Shown here one piece after another: positions 15,655 to 23,300 of a stretch of 64,000 nt of DNA (position 1 is the stretch's first letter; each line of letters opens with the position of its first letter). The stretch comes from Frankia sp. AiPa1. GTDB taxonomy: Bacteria > Actinomycetota > Actinomycetes > Frankiales > Frankiaceae. The stretch lies in contig NZ_JALKFZ020000181.1 of assembly GCF_023243075.1 (NCBI RefSeq), positions 1 to 64,000 on the forward strand, written 5' to 3'. The notes under the pieces were generated by a model. It was not told the origin of the DNA. It saw only the letters and a list, made by a program, of their open reading frames with translations, and did not search any database. A program made the position numbers and the translations under genes.

Positions 15655-16503
15655 ATCTCTACCGCCCCCCCTGCAGATTGAGATAGTCTCCCATTGCCTC
15701 CCAACAGTCCGGGACTGGGGGTAGCCCGGAGAGTGCGGCGAGTGCGCGGACCCTGGTACCGCGAGCTCAATGATCTTCAGGGTCTTCGCCGGCATGCGGG
15801 CAACTCATGCGCGTCGACTCGCATCGACATCCTGCCTGCTGAGGCGAGTGAGACCAAGATCGTCGCTAAGTTTCTATTGCACTTCAAGGGCGGCCCTGCG
15901 GGCCGCCGGTGGATGGTGCCGCACACGCCGCGCCGTCACACGCGCCACGCCCGCGGAGCTCGCCGCACACGTCGGGGCCCCGGGCCGCGCAAAGCGCGGC
16001 CCCTCCCCGCCGGAGCGTCGGCCCCGCGGGAGTGTCGGAGCGTCGACCCGGTCGGAGCGTCACCACCCACCCGACACCCGAGAAGCAGAAACGGGCCTAC
16101 GGCGCTCATGTTCTGCGGCGCGGCCAGGCCGACAGTCGATTTCCGTTGGCCACCTCGGCGGGCATTCCCCGCTTCCCGACGCGAGGAGCATCCGTCTACG
16201 CACCGGCCGCATCAAGGGCGCGCTAAAGCGCGTCGCAAGCGATCATCCTTCGGATGACCCTTGACCCGACCGGCACTCCGACAGTTCAGAACCACGCGGG
16301 AAACGGCGAAAAAATGCAAGGAGCCGACGGTCGAACCGTTGCCGTTCTGCATTGGCCGTTTTCGACCCGTCCGGGGTCGCGGGGGTCGTCGGGGCGCCGG
16401 GGGTGCCGCGCTCCAGAAGCGTCGTTTGACGGGTATTCTTCCAGGTCAGAGCCGCAGAATCCCAAGCGCAGACCGGGCAGCCCTACCGGAACGCCCTATC
16501 CTG
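15655..16503. other. Non-coding, hairpin-rich segment of the element
   Basis: About 850 bases with no convincing gene; frames are poor and overlap on all strands. It contains a series of GC-rich hairpins: 15889-15907 (8-bp stem, 3-base loop), 15982-16002 (9-bp stem, AAA loop), 16219-16232 (6 bp) and 16243-16257 (6 bp). There are also three copies of CGGAGCGTC at 16011, 16036 and 16053. It could be a structured RNA, a dispersed repeat element, or a transfer/replication origin. The part nearest 15654 must hold the TIR promoter. Confidence 0.5.
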
Positions 16504-16571
16504 TTACGTTTCGTCAGATCGAATCGTGAAACGTTCTGTTTCCACTTTTACGAAACGTAAGTGACGTTTCG
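16504..16571. promoter_or_regulatory. Cluster of ACGTTTCG palindromic half-sites
   Basis: TTACGTTTCG at 16504-16513 and its exact reverse complement at 16551-16560 form a 10-bp inverted repeat. CGAAACGT at 16551-16558 and ACGTTTCG at 16564-16571 form an 8-bp inverted repeat with a 5-base gap. A further half-site AAACGT lies at 16529-16534. Four alternating half-sites in 68 bases look like an operator or replication-control site. Confidence 0.55.
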
Positions 16572-17093
16572 GGGTGTTGGGCGTTGGGTGTTGAGGGCAC
16601 TTCGTGTCCGGTGGCCCCAGGCCGCATCGACCGGGCCCGGACCCGCCAGCGCAATGCATCCGACGAGCATCTCCACGCCCGCAGACCGCGAATCACAGCA
16701 CCCCGACCGCGCCAGTGGCCTTGGACGCGCGAGCGAGCTGCTTCCGACGGACGGTCGCCGGTTCCGACGACCCGAACACGGCCGGACGGCAGCCGCCCCG
16801 GTGGATCGATCCTCCCCGCCGTCTGACGAGCTGGGCCCCACCTGTGACGCCGTCCGGCCATCCCCACCGGGTGTGACGTCCCGGCTCGACGGGCTATCGT
16901 CGACAGCAGGTTGTCGAACATCCGAGAGCAGCAGCAGGGGGCAGCGACCGACATCCGCAGACCATGATCGGACGGTTGCACCGCCGGTAGCACACACCGG
17001 TGCAACCCGACGGAAGCTCACCGGGACTGACCGAAGCTGACGCTCTGACCAGGCAGTATGTGATAGGCGCAGGTCGGAGGATCGGCCGGGACA
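16572..17093. other. Right end of the element, no gene seen
   Basis: About 520 bases of high-GC DNA. Open frames exist on both strands, but they are Pro/Arg/Ser-rich, lack ribosome sites and resemble no family. It contains the right-hand GGTAGCAC copy at 16986-16993. Confidence 0.45.
16986..16993 (+). repeat. Right-hand GGTAGCAC arm-type site
   Basis: The fourth exact copy of the 8-mer found three times beside attL. It lies about 100 bases inside attR in the same orientation, so in the circular form copies flank the crossover site. Confidence 0.5.
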
Positions 17094-17123
17094 GGTTCAA
17101 GTCCCGTCACCCACCCCAGAGTT
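17094..17123. repeat. attR, right attachment site
   Basis: A 30-base exact copy of the tRNA-His 3' end (9163-9192). The 5' part of the tRNA is absent here, so it is a junction and not a second tRNA gene. Confidence 0.9.
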
Positions 17124-17195
17124 GTTGGCGTTGGGCGGCTTCTGCCGTTTACCAGCGGGAAGAATCCTCGTGAGTCCGCTGTTGCGGCGCACAGA

Positions 17196-17213
17196 TAGTT
17201 GTTATTGCAACTA
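17196..17213. promoter_or_regulatory. MarR-like palindromic operator upstream of pirin gene
   Basis: TAGTTG-ttattg-CAACTA is a perfect 6-bp inverted repeat with a 6-base AT-rich centre, ending 19 bases before the pirin start. Its form resembles MarR-family operators. No MarR gene is in the window. Confidence 0.45.
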
Positions 17214-17232
17214 ACTGGAGCTGGAGGATGTC

Positions 17233-18216
17233 ATGCCTGCCGTCACTGCAGATACCGTCCACCTGTCGCGGCTGGCCGGGCCCGGCCTTGGCGACGTCGA
17301 GCGGCCGGTCCGCAGCGTCACGAGCGCGCCGAGTGGCCGGGAGGGCGAGGGGTTCCCGGTGCGCCGGGCGTTCGCCGGAGTACGGCTCGCCGACCTCGAC
17401 CCGTTCATCCACATGGACGAGATGGGGGCGGTGGACTACGGGCCCGGTGAGCCGAAGGGGACGCCGTGGCACCCGCACCGCGGGTTCGAGACCGTCACCT
17501 ACATGATCGACGGTACGTTTCAGCACCAGGACTCGCACGGCGGCGGCGGCCTGATCACCGATGGGGCGACCCAGTGGATGACCGCGGGCGCGGGGATCCT
17601 GCACATCGAGACGCCGCCCGAGGAGCTGGTGGTCCGTGGCGGGCTGTTCCATGGTGTCCAGCTCTGGGTGAACCTGCCGGCCAAGGACAAGTTCACCGCC
17701 CCGCGCTACCAGAACCTCGAGGGTGGCCAGGTCACGCTGGTGACCTCGCCCGACGGCGGGGCGTTGCTGCGGGTGATCGCCGGTGAGGTGGGGGCACACC
17801 GGGGGCCGGGCTCGACGCACACGCCGATCTCGGTGGTGCATGTCACGGTGAGTCCGGGGGCCACCGTGCACGTGCCGTGGAACCCGGAGTTCAACGCGCT
17901 CGCCTATGTGCTCGGCGGGCGCGGGGGAGTGGGGCCGGGGGCGGGGACGAGCGCGGGCGCGGCGATCGAGGCCGGGCAGCTGGCCGTGTTCGGTCATGGC
18001 GATCTGGTGACCGTCGCCGCGGCCGAGCGGCAGGACGGAGCCGGTCCGCAGCTTGAGGTGTTGCTGCTCGGCGGGCGTCCGATCCGGGAGCACGTCGAGA
18101 TGTACGGGCCGTTCGTCATGAACACCCGGGCGGAGCTCGCCCAGGCGGTCGAGGACTACCAGGCGGGGCGCCTGGGAGTCATCCCCGCGGACGCCCTCAT
18201 GCCGCATCGGGTCTGA
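17233..18216 (+). CDS. Pirin family bicupin protein
   Basis: A 327-residue bicupin. The N-terminal cupin holds the pirin metal motif: HMDEMG, then HPHRGFETVTYMIDG with the His and Glu ligands, then HIETP. The C-terminal half has the pirin tail (LLLGGRPIREHVEMYGPFVMN). Pirins bind Fe or Ni; some bacterial members oxidise quercetin-like flavonoids and others are redox-sensing partners of enzymes. A strong GGAGG lies 5 bases before the ATG at 17233. It is the first host gene after the element, and the palindrome at 17196 suggests regulation by a redox or phenolic-sensing repressor. Confidence 0.9.
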   Translation: MPAVTADTVHLSRLAGPGLGDVERPVRSVTSAPSGREGEGFPVRRAFAGVRLADLDPFIHMDEMGAVDYGPGEPKGTPWHPHRGFETVTYMIDGTFQHQDSHGGGGLITDGATQWMTAGAGILHIETPPEELVVRGGLFHGVQLWVNLPAKDKFTAPRYQNLEGGQVTLVTSPDGGALLRVIAGEVGAHRGPGSTHTPISVVHVTVSPGATVHVPWNPEFNALAYVLGGRGGVGPGAGTSAGAAIEAGQLAVFGHGDLVTVAAAERQDGAGPQLEVLLLGGRPIREHVEMYGPFVMNTRAELAQAVEDYQAGRLGVIPADALMPHRV

Positions 18217-18239
18217 ACCCGTCGCGGGCCGTCGTCCAT

Positions 18240-19010
18240 TTGACGGCGCGGAGATTCGGTGGCGGTGACACACTCTGGTCTGTGCGACCGCAAACTCGGT
18301 TCCAGTGGCCCGAGGGCAGCGTGCTGGGCCGGCTTTCCCCGCCCGACCAGAATGCGCTTCTCGCCTCCGGCGTCTACCGGGATTACCTGCCCGAAGAAGT
18401 GATCATACGGGAAGAAGAGCGCACGACCTTCGTCGTGTTACTGCTGCGTGGCTGGGTGAAGATCACGGCGGCCACGGAGACGGGTGGGGAGGCGCTGCTG
18501 GCGATCCGCCGCGGCGGTGACCTGGTCGGCGAGCTGGCCGGGCTGGACGCGGAGCCCCGACTGGCCACGGTAGCGGCCGTCGGTGCCGTCCTGACCAAGA
18601 TAATCATGCCGGACGAGTTCCACGCCCTGCTGGAGCGCGCGCCGGGGGTGCATCGGGTGGTGAGCAGCACGATCGGCTCCAAGCTGCGCTCGGCGACGCG
18701 TCGCCGGGTGGAGTTCACCGGGTCCTCGGTGGCGGTCCGGGTGGCGCGGGTCATTTTCGAGCTGCAGCGAAACTATGGCCAGGACATGGCGGACGGGCGC
18801 CGCGCGGTGGGCATTTCCCTGACGCAGCCTGAGCTCGCCGGGCTGGTGGGCGCGGCGGAGCCGACCGTACACAAATCGCTGCGGGATCTACGCCAGGGCG
18901 GGGTGCTCGACACGGGCTATCGGAACCTGGTCATCCGCGACCTCGCGGCTCTGGCGCGGGCGGCGAACCTTCCGCCGGAAGGGCTCTCGTCCGGGGCCCG
19001 GGCCGGCTGA
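18240..19010 (+). CDS. Crp/Fnr family transcriptional regulator
   Basis: A 256-residue regulator. An N-terminal cyclic-nucleotide-binding-like beta-roll includes LPEEVIIREEERTTFVVLLLRGWVK (two strands, split here by a turn) and GGDLVGELAGLD. A C-terminal winged helix includes ISLTQPELAGLVGAAEPTVHKSLRDL. No cysteine set for an Fnr-type iron-sulfur cluster is visible, so cAMP or another small ligand, or none, is likely. The TTG at 18240 gives the full frame; a GTG at 18282 is an alternative. Its stop overlaps the ATG of the HipA-like gene (TGATG), so the two are translated together. Confidence 0.88.
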   Translation: MTARRFGGGDTLWSVRPQTRFQWPEGSVLGRLSPPDQNALLASGVYRDYLPEEVIIREEERTTFVVLLLRGWVKITAATETGGEALLAIRRGGDLVGELAGLDAEPRLATVAAVGAVLTKIIMPDEFHALLERAPGVHRVVSSTIGSKLRSATRRRVEFTGSSVAVRVARVIFELQRNYGQDMADGRRAVGISLTQPELAGLVGAAEPTVHKSLRDLRQGGVLDTGYRNLVIRDLAALARAANLPPEGLSSGARAG

Positions 19011-19870
19011 TGCGACACGTCACCGCCGTGCGCTACGCGGCGCCGCTGCGAGAAGGCGGCAGCCTGCCCGGTCTGATGGAGGGTGATGATCTCGGTACCT
19101 GGGTGGTGAAGTTCCGCGGCGCCGGTCAGGGGAAGGCGGCGCTGGTCGCCGAGGTGGTCGTCGGGGAGCTCGCCCGGGAGCTGGGTCTCGCCGTTCCGGA
19201 GATCGTGGTGGTCGAGGTCGACCCGCGGCTCGGGCGGACCGAGCCCGACCAGGAGGTGCAGGATCTGCTACGCGCCAGCGCCGGGCCGAACCTCGGGATG
19301 GACTACCTGCCCGGGTCGATCACCTACGACCCGCTGGCCTTCCCCGTCGCCCCGGAACTCGCCGCGCGGGTGCTCTGGCTGGACGCGCTGAGCCTCAACG
19401 TGGATCGGTCGTGGCGCAATCCGAACCTGTTGGTGTGGGGCAGCGGCCTCTGGCTGATCGACCACGGCGCCGCGCTCTATCCGCATCACGACTGGCCGAG
19501 TGCGGACGCGGCGGTTGGTCGGCCACTTCCCGGGGTGGCCGACCATGTGCTGCTGCCGGCGGTGGCGGCCCGGCCGGAGGCATTCGTCGAGGCCGACGCC
19601 CAGCTCGCCGGGAGGGTCGACGAGGAGTTGCTCACCGCCGTCCTCGAGCGGGTTCCGCGGGACTGGCTGGACGACGTGCCCCGCGGCCGCTATGTGCGGT
19701 GGCTGCTGGCCCGGCTCGCGGCCCGGGCGGCCTGGCGGGATGCGGTGGTCGCGGCGCTCGAGTCCGCCGACGGCGGCGCGAGGAAGGCCGGCGCGAAGGA
19801 GGATCGCGGCAGGTCCGGGCGGCCGGACTGGCTGCGCGCGGGGGACTGGCTGCGGACCGGCCATGCGTGA
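19010..19870 (+). CDS. HipA-like kinase-fold protein
   Basis: A 286-residue protein of the HipA-like family. It has VVKFRGAGQGKAALVAEVVV in the glycine-loop/lysine region, then WLDALSLNVDRSWRNPNLL (HipA-like catalytic D-x6-N equivalent) and LWLIDHGAALYPHHDW in the metal-binding Asp position. The family resembles Ser/Thr kinases of HipBA toxin systems but is shorter and usually paired, as here, with DUF3037. The start overlaps the upstream Crp stop, and its own stop overlaps the DUF3037 start (ATGCGTGA). Whether it is a toxin is unknown; no HipB-like antitoxin is present. Confidence 0.8.
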   Translation: MRHVTAVRYAAPLREGGSLPGLMEGDDLGTWVVKFRGAGQGKAALVAEVVVGELARELGLAVPEIVVVEVDPRLGRTEPDQEVQDLLRASAGPNLGMDYLPGSITYDPLAFPVAPELAARVLWLDALSLNVDRSWRNPNLLVWGSGLWLIDHGAALYPHHDWPSADAAVGRPLPGVADHVLLPAVAARPEAFVEADAQLAGRVDEELLTAVLERVPRDWLDDVPRGRYVRWLLARLAARAAWRDAVVAALESADGGARKAGAKEDRGRSGRPDWLRAGDWLRTGHA

Positions 19871-20348
19871 GCCGGCCATGCGCCAGCCAGCAGAGCGTGA
19901 GCCAGCAGAGCGTGAGCTGTTTGAGTACGCCGTGATTCGGCTGGTGCCGCGGGTGGAACGCGGTGAGTTCCTCAACGTCGGGGTGGTGCTGTACTGCCAG
20001 CGGTCGGGTTTTCTGGATCTGCGCTGCCGGCTGGACGCCGCGCGCCTGACCATGCTGGATCCGTATCTGGACGTCGAGTGGGTCGCGACGCATCTGGGTG
20101 CCTTCGCCGCGGTCTGCCGGGGCGGGGCGGCGGCGGGGCCGGCGGGGCGGCCCGGAGTGGGGGAGCGGTTCCGTTGGCTGACGGCGCCGCGCAGCACGAT
20201 CGTGCAGACGTCGCCGGTGCACACCGGTCTGACCGGTGACCCAGCGGCCGAGCTGGAACGGCTTGCCGATCTCCTGCTCGGACCGCCGGGACTGCCGGTC
20301 AGGGTGCCGGGCGGCTCCGGCGGCTCCGGCGGCCCTGTAGAACCGTGA
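19863..20348 (+). CDS. DUF3037 family protein
   Basis: A 161-residue protein with the DUF3037 signature: FEYAVIRLVPRVERGEFLNVGV, then VVLYCQRSGFLDLR, then a helical half (DPYLDVEWVATHLGAF) and FRWLTAPRSTIVQTSPVHTG. DUF3037 proteins are found next to HipA-like kinases; their function is unknown. The first 15 residues are short direct repeats (EPAMRQPAEREPAERE). It is coupled to the upstream gene by an 8-base overlap. Its last 50 bases overlap the end of the convergent AftD gene. Confidence 0.82.
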   Translation: MREPAMRQPAEREPAERELFEYAVIRLVPRVERGEFLNVGVVLYCQRSGFLDLRCRLDAARLTMLDPYLDVEWVATHLGAFAAVCRGGAAAGPAGRPGVGERFRWLTAPRSTIVQTSPVHTGLTGDPAAELERLADLLLGPPGLPVRVPGGSGGSGGPVEP

Positions 20349-23300
20349 CCAGCTGGTCCGCTGCCAGCAGCAGGACCGCCAGCCAGGACAGCGTGGCGAC
20401 GCGGCCGAATTCCGAGACCCAGTCGCCGTTGGTCGGCAGGGAATGCCGGTCCTGTACCTCGAGGACGTACAGCGCGCTCGCGGCCAGACACAGCGCCGGC
20501 GCGACCCGGGTCAGCCAGCGCCCGCGCGGGACGAGCAGCGCCACCAGCGTCGCCAGCGCCACCACCAGACCCGCCGGGGGCGAGACGAGCACGGCGGACA
20601 GCGCCCCGGCGCCGACGGCCGCGGCCACCGCGGTGCGCACCCCGACCCGGTCGTTCGTCCCCGGCGGCCACGGGTCCAGCGTGGGCAGATCGGCGGGCAT
20701 GCTCCTGCGCGGCCGGCGGCGTCCTGTGGTGATCACCAGCAGGGAGAGGAAGAACACGACCGTCACCGCGGACAGCACCAGGGAGTACCGGATGACCTGT
20801 TGCGGTTTCCAGGTGAAGGTCACGGTGAACGAGGTGGTCGTCGGGCTGATCCGCCAGCCGTTGGCGTAGGCGTCGACGAGGCGGGGGGCGCCCGCGTCGG
20901 ATCCGTTCACAGTCGCGTGCCAGCCCGCCGACAGGCTCTCGCCGAGCACCAGCCAGAACGGCGTGCCCGGATCCGCTCCGGTGACCCTGGTGGTGAACGA
21001 GGTCGCCGACGACGACTGGACGCTGATCCGTGGAGTGGCGGGGTTCGCGGCGCCCTGATCGCTGGTCTCGGTGTCGGTCCCGGTGTCACCGGCGCCCAGC
21101 CACGGGCCGCCGCCCGCGTCGGAGGCGAACAGCAGCCGGTCGATGTCGATGCCGAGGTTCGCGCCGTCGGCGGTGCGCACCACGTGCCCGCCGGCCGCCA
21201 GGGAGAGCGCGCCGCCGCAGGTCGATACCCGTAGGCCCAGCCGGTTGCCCGCATCCGCGGTGGAGCCGTCGACCCGAATGCCGACCGGATGACCGTCGAC
21301 GCTGACCAGGTCGTCGCGGCAGGTTCCGGCGAGCTGCGTGGGCAGCTGGGGGGTGCCGGGCGCGGCGGTCACTCCGGGCAGGCCGATCTCGGCGATACCG
21401 ACCGGCATCGCCAGCGGCGAGTGGCTGATCGGGTCGAGGCTCTTCACCGTGCGGGCGTCGTCCACGACGAACTGCCAGGTGCTGCCGGTGACGGCGGGGA
21501 AGTTCAGCGTCACCTGGCGGGTGCCGCCGCGCTGGGTGGTGTCGCTGACCGGTGGCACGCTCACCGAGCCGACGGAGTGGCCGTCGACGACCAGGCCGAT
21601 CCGGGTCGGTACCGAGTGCCGTCCGTCCGCGACCAGGGTCATCGTCACCGAGGACGCGGTGACCGGCGTGGGAGAGGACGTCTGGATCCACGCGCCGTGC
21701 TGGTCGCCGATGCCGGGGCTCCAGACCGTGGCGGCGTCACCGTCGAAGGCGCTGGAGGCGCGGTCGCCGATGGCTCCGGGCAGGCGGCCGGACGACGTGT
21801 CCACGGGCAGGTTCGCCGGGCGGCCCATGGTTCGGTCGATGGTGTCGTCGGACGCGTAGGCCGAGACCCGGGCGGTGCCGGTCAGTGCGAACGTGCGGGC
21901 GGTGGGCAGGTCGAACGAGCGGGCCATCATCGACTCGGTGTCCGACTTGAAGGGCTCCGCCGGGTTGGCCCGGTCCCGCGACATCTGCAGGGCGAGCCGG
22001 TGGCTGATCGAGGAGGCACCGGCGGCGTCGAGGCTGTCGGTGGGCATCCGCAGTACCTCGTCGGCCGTCAGTGCCCTCCCCTGCGCTCCGGGGATCTCGA
22101 CTTCGGCGAAACCGACCGCGGAGACCCCGTCGTAGCTGCTCTGGCGGCCGGTGTTCGTCGCGTCGACCCGGATGCGCAGGGTGCTGAACGAGCGAGCGGG
22201 GAAGGACACCGTCTGACCGGCCTGGGTGCGCGACGACGGGTCCAGGTCGACGGTGACGGGACTGCCGCCGTCGAAGGTGAGCGTCGCCCGGGTGATCCAC
22301 CGGTTGCGCGGGCCGGTCAGCGGCTGGACGAGGGTGATGTGGTCGGTGGTGGTAGGCGCGGCGAGGGTCGTCTGCCATTGTTCGCCAGCCGGGTCGGTGA
22401 AGGCGCCGACCCGCCACGCGGTGTTCAGATCCCCATCGATGCCGCGGGTCGGGCGGTCCCACGGTGCGTAGGAGAAGGTGTTGCCGTAACTCGACGCGGT
22501 CACGGCGGCGATCTGAGCCGTGTTGCCGGGGGCGGTGAGCGACATCGTCGTCTCGTTGGCCGTGGTCTCACCGGGGAACAGCGCCAGCCGGTTGTCGTTC
22601 GGGTCCTTCGCCAGCGGCGCGACGCCTGGCTGTTCGACATAGCCGACGTTCTCCCGTACGCCGGTCCAGCGCTCCGCACGCAGCCGGTTGGTGTCGGAGA
22701 CGAGCAGGTCGGCGCCGTCGTCGAGGGCTTGGCGCAGCTCGCCCGGCTTGGTGGAGAGCTGCGCGGCGTAGAGGATCGCCCGGTTGTCCGCGATCGGCTC
22801 GGTGAGTAGTCCGGAGGCCGCGGCGTCGACGAGTGCCTCCCCGCTACCGCTGACGAGCAGCGGACGCGAGGTGCTCGCCGTGCGCACGATCGGCTGGGTG
22901 CCCGAGACCGTGAAGTCGGCCAGCGCCGGTGGGTCGGGCACCGACGTCCTCGTGCCGAGCGTGATCTCGTCGGTGAAGGGGATCCCCGGGTCCTCGGCCA
23001 CCGGTGGGCCGTACGTCGTCGGTTTGCGCAGGCCGTCCGGGATCTTCGAGGTGAACAGGTCCCAGGTCGAGCGTGGCCGTGGCGAGCGGTAGCGCTCGTA
23101 GGCAAGGTTGCTGCGCAGTACCACGTCGCCGGCGCTCATGAGCCGGGCGAGGTCGGGCACGGCGGAGGTCTCGAGCACCCCCTCCTGCAGCCGCCGATCG
23201 AGCGCGCGGACCAGGTCGACGCTGCCGGCCTCGCCGTAGGGGATCAGCTCCCGCACGATCAGCGGGCGGTCCATCAGGCCCTCGATGACCGGGTCGAGGG

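Larger units (their letters stand above)
9163..17123. mobile_element. Integrated element at tRNA-His (about 7.9 kb)
   Basis: A 30-bp perfect direct repeat at 9163-9192 (3' end of tRNA-His) and 17094-17123 brackets a tyrosine integrase, an excisionase-like gene, three small unknown genes, an HTH/TPR regulator, a lower-GC TIR membrane protein and about 1.4 kb of structured non-coding DNA. There is no recognisable replication initiator, FtsK/TraB-like transfer gene, relaxase or phage structural gene. It is either a mobilisable genomic island, a satellite using another element's functions, or a decayed actinomycete integrative element. The tRNA stays functional because the left junction restores its 3' end. 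Confidence 0.85.

Noticed and set aside
16561..17040. Possible gene of about 160 residues near the right end of the element
   Set aside because: Pro/Arg/Ser-rich, no ribosome site, equal-quality frames on both strands and no recognisable domain.
17094..17123. Second tRNA-His gene
   Set aside because: Only the 3' 30 bases are present; the D and anticodon arms are missing, so it is the attR copy.
21289..22809. Long plus-strand frame inside aftD
   Set aside because: Shadow of the real minus-strand gene; composition is typical antisense and it has no ribosome site.
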